A model generated the notes under the pieces. That model was not told the DNA's origin, ran no database searches, and saw only the letters and a list, made by a program, of their open reading frames with translations. DNA of 32,148 bases from Lachnospiraceae bacterium. Its GTDB lineage: Bacteria > Bacillota > Clostridia > Lachnospirales > Lachnospiraceae. Positions 1 through 7,895 of the stretch are shown piece by piece; within the stretch, counting starts at the first letter, position 1; every line of letters begins with the position of its first letter. The stretch is taken from the NCBI GenBank assembly GCA_017484135.1, contig JAFUTQ010000051.1, positions 1-32,148 of the forward strand, read 5' to 3'. The position numbers and the translations under genes are program-made.

Positions 1-2
1 CA

Positions 3-40
3 GCTCCAACATGCATCGCCCCTGCGATGCATGTTGGAGC
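3..40 (-). terminator. Perfect hairpin downstream of bioB
   Basis: A perfect inverted repeat with 17-bp arms (GCTCCAACATGCATCGC at 3-19 and its complement at 24-40) and a 4-nt loop lies about 10 nt beyond the bioB stop codon on the minus strand. Its position suggests a transcription terminator. The window ends before any U-tract could be seen, so a repeat element or a bidirectional terminator shared with the next gene is equally possible. Confidence 0.5.
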
Positions 41-50
41 CTGTCTTCTC

Positions 51-1031
51 CTACGCCCTCTGATACTCCGGCGTCACATCCCTCCCCAGTCTCTCCAGCA
101 TCTCCTTATCGCTTCGTATCGTAGCGCAGGCTGCCGTCGTAAGCATATTTCCGGTAATCGTCGCGGATGCCCCCGCCTGAAAGGCCTTTTCCCCGTCATT
201 GGTCATCAATGCCCTGCCTGCTGCCAGACGAATGTCCGCCCTAGGATTGATATACCGGAAAAAAGCAATCGTCCGCAATATTTCATCCTCCGTCAGCTCC
301 TCCAGATCTTCCAGAGGCGTTCCCTTGATCGGCATCAGAGCATTGATCGGAATGGAATCTACGCCTATTTCCGCTAGGCTGACCGCCATATCCAGACGAT
401 CCTCCCAGGTCTCTCCCATGCCGATGATTCCGCCGGAGCAGACCCACATTCCCTCTGCCTTTACCTTTTTTAATGTCTCTATTTTCTGCTCATAGGTATG
501 TGTCGTGCAGATATTCGGAAAGTTCCGTCGGGATGTCTCAATATTGTGATGATAGCTGGTCACTCCCGCCTCATGTAACCGGTGCAGCTGCTCCTCCGAC
601 AAAAAGCCCATCGATGCACAGAGGTCGATTTTGCACTCCCTGTGCATCGTTTCATACGCATGAATCGCCTTATCGAACTCCTCCCCCGTCAGGGCGCGCC
701 CCGCCGTCACAATGGAAAAGCGGTCTACTCCCTCCCTTTCATTCAGTCTGCACGTCTCTACGATTTTTTCCTCCGGCAGAAAATCATAGATCTCGCATTC
801 TGTGTGGTGGTGCGCCGACTGCGCACAATACTTACAATCCTCCGGACATCTGCCGCTGCGCCCGTTGATGATCGAGCAAAGATCGACTTTATCTCCCACA
901 AAATGCCTGCGGATCCGGTCTGCCCCTTCACACAGTTCCTCCAGATCACAATGCAAAAAGAAAGACAAATCATCCTCCCGGGTAATTCGTCTTCCTTCTA
1001 TAATTTCCTGCGCCAATGTCAATGCATCCAT
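51..1031 (-). CDS. bioB: Biotin synthase BioB
   Basis: This is a radical-SAM enzyme that inserts sulfur into dethiobiotin to make biotin, in the cytoplasm. The 326-residue protein has the expected family length. The 4Fe-4S motif CPEDCKYC lies at residues 62-69 (C62, C66, C69). Further cysteines in the contexts DLCASMG and WVCSGG match the positions that hold the second 2Fe-2S cluster in known BioB. The ATG at 1031 follows an AGAGGG ribosome binding site. No other bio gene is nearby, so the cell either takes up dethiobiotin or encodes the earlier steps elsewhere. Upstream are a consensus promoter and a BirA-type operator, so repression by biotin through BirA is likely. The ABC transporter upstream is transcribed separately. 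Confidence 0.97.
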   Translation of the reverse strand: MDALTLAQEIIEGRRITREDDLSFFLHCDLEELCEGADRIRRHFVGDKVDLCSIINGRSGRCPEDCKYCAQSAHHHTECEIYDFLPEEKIVETCRLNEREGVDRFSIVTAGRALTGEEFDKAIHAYETMHRECKIDLCASMGFLSEEQLHRLHEAGVTSYHHNIETSRRNFPNICTTHTYEQKIETLKKVKAEGMWVCSGGIIGMGETWEDRLDMAVSLAEIGVDSIPINALMPIKGTPLEDLEELTEDEILRTIAFFRYINPRADIRLAAGRALMTNDGEKAFQAGASATITGNMLTTAACATIRSDKEMLERLGRDVTPEYQRA

Positions 1032-1054
1032 GTGATATCCCTCTTTTTCCTATA

Positions 1055-1086
1055 ATGTCAACTTTATTGTCATTATAGGTTTACAA
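1055..1086 (-). promoter_or_regulatory. BirA-type biotin operator
   Basis: Minus-strand TTGTAAAC (1086-1079), 16 bp, then GTTGACAT (1062-1055). This fits the published Firmicute BirA operator form, TTGTAAAC and GTTTACAA half-sites separated by 14-16 bp, with two changes in the second half-site. It covers the spacer and -10 of the bioB promoter and the probable start of transcription, which is where a repressor should bind. An overlapping imperfect palindrome, CCTATAATG and CATTATAGG, lies in the same place. Confidence 0.75.
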
Positions 1087-1100
1087 AGAGATTCTGTCAA
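1072..1100 (-). promoter_or_regulatory. bioB promoter (consensus sigma-A)
   Basis: On the minus strand a perfect -35 TTGACA (1100-1095) is followed by a 17-bp spacer and a perfect -10 TATAAT (1077-1072). Transcription would begin about 35 nt before the bioB start codon. The promoter is as strong as the consensus allows, which fits a gene held down by a repressor. Confidence 0.85.
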
Positions 1101-1109
1101 GAAAAGTTC

Positions 1110-3368
1110 TTATTCTACATTTTTCAAAGCATCGCTCTTGGGGATGCGGCTGATCTTAAACATCTGGAGTGCTGCCACCACCGCATAACAAGCTATTCCG
1201 ATTACCACCATCTTCACATAAACGGTATTTGATATAATATACGGAATGTACCCCGTCATTTCGGTGTATAAATAGCTCTTAAATGCCCACCGCAGAATAG
1301 CGTCCACAATCGGGATCGACAAAAGCAGCGAAAGGACTACCACAATCGATGTGGCCACAATATACAATCCACCGATCTCTCCGTTGGTAAAGCCAAGAAT
1401 TTTTACCATGGAAATGGACTGACTGTTCTTCTCGATGATCTGTTTTGACAGCAGGTACATCAGCAACAGAAACATGATCATGCCAAAGTATTCAAAGAGC
1501 ACAAAGAAATCCCCCATCGATACCTTCAGCTGTGTGGACAGTTTGGTCAGATCCTCTTCTGTGATGATCGCCGATACAAAATCGTCCTCCACGTCCTCCA
1601 GCTTTTGATCAGTGAGGTATCCGGAGAAATAGTCCTCCTCCTTGTCAAACCGCTCATTAAACTCTTTTTGATTCAGAAACATTGCCAGTGCGGCATCATA
1701 GGTATAGCTTCCCGCCACCTCAAAGTCGTAGGTATCATCCCCATAGGGATCCTTCAGTGTGACGATATCCCCTTCCGCCACACCAAACTTATCCATATAA
1801 CCATTGGATAAGAGCACCTTGCCCTCCGGAATCTCCGCCAAAACGTAAGCACTGTCCTCCTTGATCCCATAAACCATGATATCATCCTCCATATATTTTC
1901 CCGGGAGGGTATTCAGGGAGGTCACACAGTAGGTTTCCGCACCATCCGTCTCAGTCTCAACCGGCACCTTCAATATATACTGGTATTTCGCCAGCTCACT
2001 TTCCTTTACCAGCTCCATGTAGTCATCTAACAGCGGTCCGAACATCAGACTGAATACGACAATGATAGAAGCAAAAACAATTCCCACAAATAAGGTCACA
2101 TAGTTATGCATATTCTGAAACAGAATACGCAGCCGGAACCTGTGAAGAAACGGAATCTTTGTATTCAGCCGGAACGCCTTTTTCTTTCCCCGCTTTGACA
2201 GATCATGCCGAAGGAAACGCAATGGCGATAACTTCAATTTGTGCTCCAGCACCGCCAGATTGATCACAAACATCAGGATGACCGGTATCACGGTCGTATC
2301 CACAAACGCCTCCGCATTCCAGAGCGTCTCATAGGTACACAGACTGTAGCTGTTGTAATACATATCCGCCATCAGATCCTTTAGCACGGAATACCCTATT
2401 ATATTGCCGATCACCGCTGCAATCAAGGTGACAATTACCGGGAGCACCATATAATGGCGCACCATCTCTCCTCTGGTATACCCGGTAGCACGCAGCGTGC
2501 CGATCACGCCTGCCTCCGCCGCAATGGTGTTGGATGTAGTGACGGCAAACACAAAGGCTAAAATTACGATCACAATGTAGTCAAACATCAGAAACATCGC
2601 CTTGTCCCCGCCCATATCTTCGCCGGTAAAATTGACAGCCTTATTGATATATCTCGGTATATAGGAGGTAAGCATCACCTTTTCCTTCAAAATCTCAAGA
2701 AAATCGTCCGACCACGCCTTTTCCTGTGCATCATTCTCAGGATCCGAAGGATATCTCCATGCATAGCAATAGGACAAATGTGAATCCCCAAAGCTTTCCA
2801 GTCCCTCTTCTGTCATGAGGGCAATGGAAAAATGTACAGAATCAAACATCATATCCGCATTGTCCTCAAACAGACAGCTGTAATCCGGCAACGCGACCAG
2901 CCCGGTAATATGTAAGGTCTTTCCCGCAAGCTCAATCGTATCGCCAACCTCCAGCTCCACATTTTTCGCATAGACACGATCCAATGCAATCTCGTCCTTC
3001 TGCGTCGGCATCTCTCCGCTCAACACGCATTTTAAGTTCACGTACTCGCGGTCCGCATATATCCGGATGGTAGAATCCTTTTCCTTTAATTCTTCCTCCA
3101 CATAGCGCAGGTCATAGAGCGCGACATCCCCCTCATCCTCCAGTTCCTCTATGGTATCGTCCTCCAGTTCCCATGCCGAGACAAAATGTCCGTGCTCCAG
3201 ATTGTATTTTGTAAATCCTTCATCATAGGCATAGCGCAGGCTGTTATCCGCCACCAGAAAGCCGGATACCAATCCGATCAACAGCACCATAAAGAGAAAA
3301 ATCACAATATATTTTCCGATATCATGCCTTAATTCCCTTGGCAAACGTTTGTTTAATGGATTTTTCAT
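1110..3368 (-). CDS. FtsX/MacB-type ABC transporter permease
   Basis: This membrane subunit partners the ATPase encoded just upstream. The start at 3368 was chosen because a perfect AGGAGGTG ribosome binding site precedes it; the longer reading frame to 3416 would run back into the ATPase gene. The 752-residue protein has an N-terminal membrane helix (about 19-40), a long extracytoplasmic domain, an FtsX unit of three helices near 260-390 with the conserved GTLRATGYTRGEM stretch, a second soluble domain, and a second FtsX unit at the C-terminus with KILGFTNGEIG. This duplicated layout is typical of Firmicute permeases that act on lipids, lipoproteins or peptides at the outer face of the membrane, but no substrate can be deduced. 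It is cotranscribed with the ATPase (10-nt gap). Confidence 0.9.
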   Translation of the reverse strand: MKNPLNKRLPRELRHDIGKYIVIFLFMVLLIGLVSGFLVADNSLRYAYDEGFTKYNLEHGHFVSAWELEDDTIEELEDEGDVALYDLRYVEEELKEKDSTIRIYADREYVNLKCVLSGEMPTQKDEIALDRVYAKNVELEVGDTIELAGKTLHITGLVALPDYSCLFEDNADMMFDSVHFSIALMTEEGLESFGDSHLSYCYAWRYPSDPENDAQEKAWSDDFLEILKEKVMLTSYIPRYINKAVNFTGEDMGGDKAMFLMFDYIVIVILAFVFAVTTSNTIAAEAGVIGTLRATGYTRGEMVRHYMVLPVIVTLIAAVIGNIIGYSVLKDLMADMYYNSYSLCTYETLWNAEAFVDTTVIPVILMFVINLAVLEHKLKLSPLRFLRHDLSKRGKKKAFRLNTKIPFLHRFRLRILFQNMHNYVTLFVGIVFASIIVVFSLMFGPLLDDYMELVKESELAKYQYILKVPVETETDGAETYCVTSLNTLPGKYMEDDIMVYGIKEDSAYVLAEIPEGKVLLSNGYMDKFGVAEGDIVTLKDPYGDDTYDFEVAGSYTYDAALAMFLNQKEFNERFDKEEDYFSGYLTDQKLEDVEDDFVSAIITEEDLTKLSTQLKVSMGDFFVLFEYFGMIMFLLLMYLLSKQIIEKNSQSISMVKILGFTNGEIGGLYIVATSIVVVLSLLLSIPIVDAILRWAFKSYLYTEMTGYIPYIISNTVYVKMVVIGIACYAVVAALQMFKISRIPKSDALKNVE

Positions 3369-3378
3369 GCCGCACCTC

Positions 3379-4077
3379 CTACCAGTCAAGCTCTTCTGCG
3401 GAAATCTTGGTCTCATTCCTGTAATTTTTCCGGATCGCGCCGTCCCGAAGCTTGATCACACGATCCGCCATATTTTTCAGCGCATCGTTGTGCGTCACCA
3501 TAATAATAGTATTTCCGTATTTTTGATTCACGATCTCAAGAAGCTTTAAGATCTCCTTGGATGTCTTGTAGTCCAGTGCACCGGTCGGCTCATCGCACAG
3601 GAGGATATCCGGGTTTTTGATAATCGCGCGTCCGATCGCGGTGCGCTGCTGCTGCCCGCCGGAAAGCTGGTTTGGCAGCTTGTGGCGATGCTCATACAGT
3701 CCCAGTGTCTTAAGAATCTCATCCGTATCCAGCGGATGATCACTGAGGTATGCGCCCACCTCTACGTTTTCCTTGATGTTTAAGTTCGGGATCAGATTGT
3801 ACATCTGAAATACATATCCCAGGTGCTTTCTGCGATATTGGGTCAGACGTTTTTCATTCATATCGGCGGTCTTTTCGCCATCGATGGAAATATATCCGCT
3901 GTCCGCTTCATCAATCCCGCCGATGATATTCAGCAGAGTGGATTTGCCGGAACCTGACGGTCCCAACAGCACACAGATCTCGCCCTTATCGATTTCAATA
4001 TTGATGCCGTTTAATACATCCACACGGCTTTCTCCCTCCCCGTAATGCTTTCTGATGTCATGAATATTGATAAACAT
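3379..4077 (-). CDS. ABC transporter ATP-binding protein (LolD/MacB type)
   Basis: This cytoplasmic nucleotide-binding subunit powers the FtsX-type permease downstream. The 232-residue protein has Walker [10 protein letters not shown] (39-47), a Q-loop at VFQMYN (89-94), the signature LSGGQQQR (138-145), Walker B ILLCDEP (158-164) and an H-loop at VTHN. The GALD D-loop and overall length are typical of the LolD/MacB/FtsE-like class. The ATG at 4077 follows AGGAGGG. The gene is first in a two-gene operon whose promoter is overlapped by a large palindrome, so expression is probably switched by a repressor. No regulator gene lies next to it. Confidence 0.94.
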   Translation of the reverse strand: MFINIHDIRKHYGEGESRVDVLNGINIEIDKGEICVLLGPSGSGKSTLLNIIGGIDEADSGYISIDGEKTADMNEKRLTQYRRKHLGYVFQMYNLIPNLNIKENVEVGAYLSDHPLDTDEILKTLGLYEHRHKLPNQLSGGQQQRTAIGRAIIKNPDILLCDEPTGALDYKTSKEILKLLEIVNQKYGNTIIMVTHNDALKNMADRVIKLRDGAIRKNYRNETKISAEELDW

Positions 4078-4132
4078 GTTATCCCTCCTATTTTCTTAGT
4101 TGTTCACTTGAACATGTATTCATATTTTTATC

Positions 4133-4168
4133 ATTATTTTTGGTTAGACTAATCTAACCAAAAATAAT
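4133..4168. promoter_or_regulatory. Large perfect palindrome, probable operator of the ABC operon
   Basis: A perfect inverted repeat with 16-bp arms (ATTATTTTTGGTTAGA at 4133-4148 and its complement at 4153-4168) around CTAA. The core is GGTTAGA and TCTAACC. It overlaps the -10 and the predicted start of transcription. No T-tract follows the right arm on either strand beyond the arms themselves, so a repressor site fits better than a terminator. The core loosely recalls TTAG/CTAA-type sites of several metal-dependent or TetR/MarR repressors; I cannot name the protein. A smaller palindrome (TGTTCA and TGAACA, 4101-4114) lies in the leader. Confidence 0.6.
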
Positions 4169-4194
4169 ATAACACGACATCTTCAATTATGCAA
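4166..4194 (-). promoter_or_regulatory. Promoter of the ABC transporter operon
   Basis: On the minus strand -35 TTGCAT (4194-4189), a 17-bp spacer and -10 TATATT (4171-4166) lie about 90 nt before the ATPase start. The palindrome described separately begins within the -10 and covers the expected start site. Confidence 0.65.
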
Positions 4195-4214
4195 GCCTTT
4201 TTTGTAACAGTTTT

Positions 4215-4745
4215 TTATATATCCGAACCATAGATCAGCATCACTGCATATTTTTGATACTCCACAAACCACACCATCTGGGGTAATTTCATGTAAAAGA
4301 GGCGAAAAATATCCTCCTGCCTCCCCACCTGTCTCACACTATAAACATTTTTCGGCGAGCCAAAATATGTGATCAGATCGTCCGTATAGGAAAAGATATG
4401 CTTCTGAATCTCTGCACTGTTCTCATGCATGACTGCAAGAATTGCACCGGGCAGGTTAGGATATGCCGAGGACTCCAGCTCGAAATCCGCCCCCTCAATG
4501 GCCATGCGATCATGTGACGGGGTCTTTGCATCTCCGCTGATGTCACAAAAGTGCAGCAGTCTCTTTTTCAATGCATCTGCTATGGGGATTTCATTCTGTT
4601 CCCCCAAATAGAACACATCCGCCGCAAAACGAAACGTTTCTCTGCACACCTTGTCCAGAGTCTGCTCGGTCAGGGCTTCGACCTTTCCGCTTAAATAGGT
4701 TGTTTTTTCATCTTCCTTTGCAAATAAAAATGGCTGCATTGGCAT
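4215..4745 (-). CDS. Hypothetical protein, about 176 residues
   Basis: I do not recognise this protein. It is soluble, mildly acidic, without a signal peptide or membrane helix, and rich in aromatic residues towards the C-terminus (RLFYMKLPQMVWFVEYQKY). I chose the ATG at 4745, with AGGA about 8 nt upstream; a GTG at 4748 and an ATG at 4739 (GGAG 8 nt upstream) are also possible. It lies 90 nt downstream of porB but has a convincing promoter of its own in that gap, so it need not belong functionally to the oxidoreductase operon. The reading frame is intact and has proper signals, so I regard it as a real gene of unknown function. Confidence 0.75.
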   Translation of the reverse strand: MPMQPFLFAKEDEKTTYLSGKVEALTEQTLDKVCRETFRFAADVFYLGEQNEIPIADALKKRLLHFCDISGDAKTPSHDRMAIEGADFELESSAYPNLPGAILAVMHENSAEIQKHIFSYTDDLITYFGSPKNVYSVRQVGRQEDIFRLFYMKLPQMVWFVEYQKYAVMLIYGSDI

Positions 4746-4778
4746 CACTCCATTCCTTTTTTTACGTTTTACGGGTAA

Positions 4779-4807
4779 ATCATACCAAAAGCTCCTCAGA
4801 CTTTCAA
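4779..4807 (-). promoter_or_regulatory. Promoter of the hypothetical gene after porB
   Basis: Minus-strand -35 TTGAAA (4807-4802), 17-bp spacer, -10 TATGAT (4784-4779) with a TGG just before it, which makes an extended -10. It sits in the 94-nt gap between porB and the hypothetical gene and lies about 35 nt before that gene's start. Confidence 0.55.
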
Positions 4808-4838
4808 TATATTCCGGTGTGTTTTGATTACAATCCCC

Positions 4839-5780
4839 TTACATCTCACACCGAAGCTTAAGCTCCTCCCAGCGACGATCCACCTCCTGCTGGAACTCTG
4901 CAATATAGTGTTCATTCTCGGGCTTGAACAAATGCTTGAAGCGTCCCTGTCTTTTCAGAAAATCCTCAATAGGCAGCTTTTTCCTCGGCTCATAATTCAG
5001 AATCCACTTCCCGTCAATCACTTCAAACAACGGCCAGTAACAGGTCTCCACCGCAGATTTGCAGATATCTACCAGATCGGGTGCCTCATAGCGCCAGCCT
5101 CTCGGGCAGGGTGCCATGATGTTTAAGAACGCACCGCCCGGCGTGTAGATTGCCTTCTCGGCCTTTACATACAGATCCTTCATGTTTCCGATATAGGTAG
5201 TCTGCGCCACATAGGGAATATTGTGGGCAGCCATAATCGTTGCCAGATCCTTCCTCGTCTGCGTCTTTCCCACCGAGTATTTTCCTGCCGGTGTGGTCGT
5301 GGTATCCGCAAAGGACGGCGTTGCAGAGGAACGCTGGATTCCCGTATTCATATAAGCACCGTTATCGTAGCAGACGTAGACCATATCATGTCCGCGTTCC
5401 ATCGCACCGGAAAGAGACTGTAAGCCGATATCATAGGTTCCGCCGTCTCCGCCGAAGGTAATAAATTTGTATTCCGCGCCGACTTTTCCCTTTTTCTTCA
5501 ACGCCTTATAAGCCGTCTCCACACCGGAAAGCGTGGCTCCGGCATTTTCAAAGGCCGAATGAATGTAGCTGTCCTCGTAGGAGGAATAGGGATACGTATA
5601 AGAAGATACCTCCAGGCAGCCGGTCGCATTGCCGATGACCGCCTTATCGCCGGGATGAAGCGCCTTTAACACGTTGCGCACCGCAATGGTTCCGCCACAG
5701 CCCGCACACATACGATGTCCCGGCACCAGACGCTCCTCACGCCCCTGAATTTCTTTGAAATTAAATGTTGTCTCGCCCAT
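4839..5780 (-). CDS. porB: Pyruvate:ferredoxin oxidoreductase, beta subunit
   Basis: This is the thiamine-diphosphate-binding subunit of the oxygen-sensitive complex that converts pyruvate and CoA to acetyl-CoA, CO2 and reduced ferredoxin. In the 313-residue protein, C25 and C28 (CAGC), C55 and C225 fit the 4Fe-4S cluster ligands of this subunit. The thiamine-diphosphate site is GDGGTYDIG (111-119), followed by the family hallmark DNGAYMNTGIQRS. The start follows GAGGGAG, 7 nt after the porA stop. It is the last por gene of the set. The related 2-oxoisovalerate enzymes share this fold; the pyruvate assignment rests on overall resemblance and on the neighbouring pyruvate formate-lyase genes. 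Confidence 0.92.
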   Translation of the reverse strand: MGETTFNFKEIQGREERLVPGHRMCAGCGGTIAVRNVLKALHPGDKAVIGNATGCLEVSSYTYPYSSYEDSYIHSAFENAGATLSGVETAYKALKKKGKVGAEYKFITFGGDGGTYDIGLQSLSGAMERGHDMVYVCYDNGAYMNTGIQRSSATPSFADTTTTPAGKYSVGKTQTRKDLATIMAAHNIPYVAQTTYIGNMKDLYVKAEKAIYTPGGAFLNIMAPCPRGWRYEAPDLVDICKSAVETCYWPLFEVIDGKWILNYEPRKKLPIEDFLKRQGRFKHLFKPENEHYIAEFQQEVDRRWEELKLRCEM

Positions 5781-5787
5781 CGTCTTA

Positions 5788-6969
5788 TCACTCCCTCAAT
5801 CCAAGGTACGGATACTGCGCAAAGGTCTTTCCGTTCTCCGCCATATCCTGCAAATCCGCATATACTTTTTCGATATCCTCTACCCGCACGTCACGTCCCG
5901 ACAAGCCATACATGATATTGACCGCCTCCGCCTGTACCTTCGCCCGGTACATGGCAGCCATGAGCTCTGCGCCAAGGGGGCCGCCCTGTCCGCTGTAGCT
6001 CTCTGCGCGATCCATGATGGCAACTGCCTTGCAGCCGCGCAGCGCCTCTGCAAATTCCTCTCCGGGAAACGGACGGAACACGCGCACCTTTAAAAGACCT
6101 GCCTTCACGCCTTTTTCCCGCAGCCGGTCAATGGCATCCTTTGTGGTTCCGCACACCGAACCGATGGCCACCACCGCGTAGTCTGCGTCCTCCAGCCGAT
6201 ATCCCTCGTAAAAACCATAGGAACGGCCGGACAGCTGTTCATAGTCCTTTGCCACATCCAAAATCACCTGTTTGGAGCGGATCATCGCCTCAGCCTGCGC
6301 CTTTTTTGCCTCCATGCAGTAATTGGACACCGCATAGGGGCCTACCGCCATGGCTTCCTCTTCCTTCAACAGATAATGCTGCGGCTCATATTCTCCCACA
6401 AATTTTTTTACGGGCTCGTCCTCCAGCAGGGAAATATTCTCCACTGCGTGGCTGGTAATAAAGCCATCCTGACAGATCATTACCGGAAGATGTACCTGTT
6501 CGTGCTCCGCAATCCGGTAGGCCTGCAGCATATTGTCATATGCCTCCTGATTGTTCTCGGCATAAATCTGAATCCACCCGGAATCTCTGGCACCCATACT
6601 GTCCGAGTGCTCCGCATTGATATTGAGGGGACCTGTTAATCCCCGGTTAACCACTGCCATGACGATGGGCAGACGACTGGATGCCGCCACATACACGACC
6701 TCCCACATATAGGCGAGTCCGGCAGAAGAAGTTGCAGTCAGCGTTCTAGCACCTGCGGCGCTGGCTCCAATCGCCGCACTCATGGAGCTGTGCTCGCTTT
6801 CCACCGGAATAAATTCGGTATCGACCTCTCCGTTTGCCACCATGGTGGACACAAACTGCGGGATTTCCGTAGACGGTGTGATCGGAAAGGCGGGCATTAC
6901 ATCCGGATTGATCTGGCGGATTGCCTCGGCAAGCGCCTCGTTTCCCGACATTCTGGTTCTGATTGCCAT
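5788..6969 (-). CDS. porA: Pyruvate:ferredoxin oxidoreductase, alpha subunit
   Basis: The alpha subunit forms the active site together with PorB. The 393-residue protein opens with the typical AFPITPSTEIPQF stretch (about 28-40), followed by VESEHSSMSAAIGASAAGART and the SSAGLAYMWE segment that contacts thiamine diphosphate. The C-terminal half carries the transketolase-like C domain (KVRVFRPFPGEE). The start is set by an AAGGAGGGC site, 1 nt after the porD stop, so the two are probably coupled in translation. Length and motifs are complete. Confidence 0.93.
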   Translation of the reverse strand: MAIRTRMSGNEALAEAIRQINPDVMPAFPITPSTEIPQFVSTMVANGEVDTEFIPVESEHSSMSAAIGASAAGARTLTATSSAGLAYMWEVVYVAASSRLPIVMAVVNRGLTGPLNINAEHSDSMGARDSGWIQIYAENNQEAYDNMLQAYRIAEHEQVHLPVMICQDGFITSHAVENISLLEDEPVKKFVGEYEPQHYLLKEEEAMAVGPYAVSNYCMEAKKAQAEAMIRSKQVILDVAKDYEQLSGRSYGFYEGYRLEDADYAVVAIGSVCGTTKDAIDRLREKGVKAGLLKVRVFRPFPGEEFAEALRGCKAVAIMDRAESYSGQGGPLGAELMAAMYRAKVQAEAVNIMYGLSGRDVRVEDIEKVYADLQDMAENGKTFAQYPYLGLRE

Positions 6970-6970
6970 G

Positions 6971-7282
6971 TTATTTGCCCTCCTTCATTGTAATCGCCTG
7001 AAACGGACAGGCTTTCACACAGATGCCGCAGCCCTTGCAGTGATCGAAATCAAAATCCAGACGCTTTCCGTCCCTAACCGGAATACAGCTGTCCGGACAG
7101 TAGGGAACACAGAGCAGACACTGTTTACATTTTGCGGTGTCCAGTACCGGGGTCTGGGTTCTCCATTCTCCGGTTTCAAACAGCCGGGACGTTGCCGGTT
7201 CAAAAATTTTGAGTCCCTCCGTCAAGTCCTGCCATCTCGTACCTTCATTGATTTCCGAAGCCTTCAATTCCATTCCCTCCAT
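6971..7282 (-). CDS. porD: Pyruvate:ferredoxin oxidoreductase, delta subunit (2x[4Fe-4S] ferredoxin)
   Basis: This electron-transfer subunit of the complex carries electrons from the thiamine centre towards external ferredoxin. The 103-residue protein has two CxxCxxCxxxC(P)-type motifs: C52, C55, C58, C62 and C82, C85, C88, C92, hence two 4Fe-4S clusters. The ATG overlaps the porG stop in TAATG, so it is probably translated by coupling; an ATG three codons later has a GGAGG too close to be ideal. Its position between gamma and alpha is the usual gene order of four-subunit enzymes. Confidence 0.93.
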   Translation of the reverse strand: MEGMELKASEINEGTRWQDLTEGLKIFEPATSRLFETGEWRTQTPVLDTAKCKQCLLCVPYCPDSCIPVRDGKRLDFDFDHCKGCGICVKACPFQAITMKEGK

Positions 7283-7854
7283 TACCGAACCTCCGTCAAC
7301 GCAAGTCTCAATGCCTTCATGTTACCTTCCAGCACCTCCGGCTTTTTTGCAAATTTATGGGCAAAGGATGCCTCCATCTCTTTCAAAAAAACCTCTGTAT
7401 CCATCACGCCCGAAATTTTTACCATAGCTGCCAGCATGGGAGTGTTCGGGAAATATTTTCCCATGGCCTCCTCGCTGACCTTCCGCGCGTCAATGGTATA
7501 AACCTTTCCCTGATAGCCCTTCAACAGAGGTATGATTTCTTCCTTGGATTTTTCCGTGTTGACCAGAATCGCTCCGGTCTCCTTGAGCCCCTTTGTGACA
7601 TCTACCGAGTGCAGCAGCGTATCGTCAACCACCGCCACATAGTCCGGCTCATAGATATTGGAATGTACACGAATCTCACTGTCGCTGATCCGGTCATATG
7701 CCGTAATGGGCGCGCCCATACGCTCCGGTCCGTATTCCGGAAATCCCTGTACATGCTTTCCCGTATTAAATGCAACATCCGCTAAAAGCAGAGCTGCAGT
7801 CTTTGCTCCCTGACCGCCTCTGCCATGCCAGCGTATCTCTGTCAGTGCTGCCAT
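7282..7854 (-). CDS. porG: Pyruvate:ferredoxin oxidoreductase, gamma subunit
   Basis: The gamma subunit belongs to the domain that binds CoA in this enzyme family. I placed the start at 7854, where GAGGAGG lies 6 nt upstream; the frame is open 15 codons further but without a site. The resulting 190-residue protein begins MAALTEIRWHGRGGQGAKTA, and the GRGGQG motif is the family hallmark. FPEYGPERMGAP and VDDTLL are also typical. It is the first gene of the porGDAB set and starts 41 nt after trmO, which suggests that trmO and por may be read together. Confidence 0.92.
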   Translation of the reverse strand: MAALTEIRWHGRGGQGAKTAALLLADVAFNTGKHVQGFPEYGPERMGAPITAYDRISDSEIRVHSNIYEPDYVAVVDDTLLHSVDVTKGLKETGAILVNTEKSKEEIIPLLKGYQGKVYTIDARKVSEEAMGKYFPNTPMLAAMVKISGVMDTEVFLKEMEASFAHKFAKKPEVLEGNMKALRLALTEVR

Positions 7855-7895
7855 GATACTCCTCCTCTGTTTGATTCCTCCGTATATGGTAATCG

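Noticed and set aside
27-1055. Open frames on the plus strand opposite bioB
   Set aside because: They are antisense to a complete, well-conserved gene, lack ribosome binding sites and resemble no family.
3369-3416. Upstream extension of the FtsX-type permease by 16 codons
   Set aside because: It would overlap the ATPase gene; the ATG at 3368 has a perfect ribosome binding site.
4133-4168. The large palindrome as a terminator of the hypothetical gene
   Set aside because: No separate U-tract follows it on the minus strand and it sits on a promoter for the ABC operon, so an operator is the better reading.
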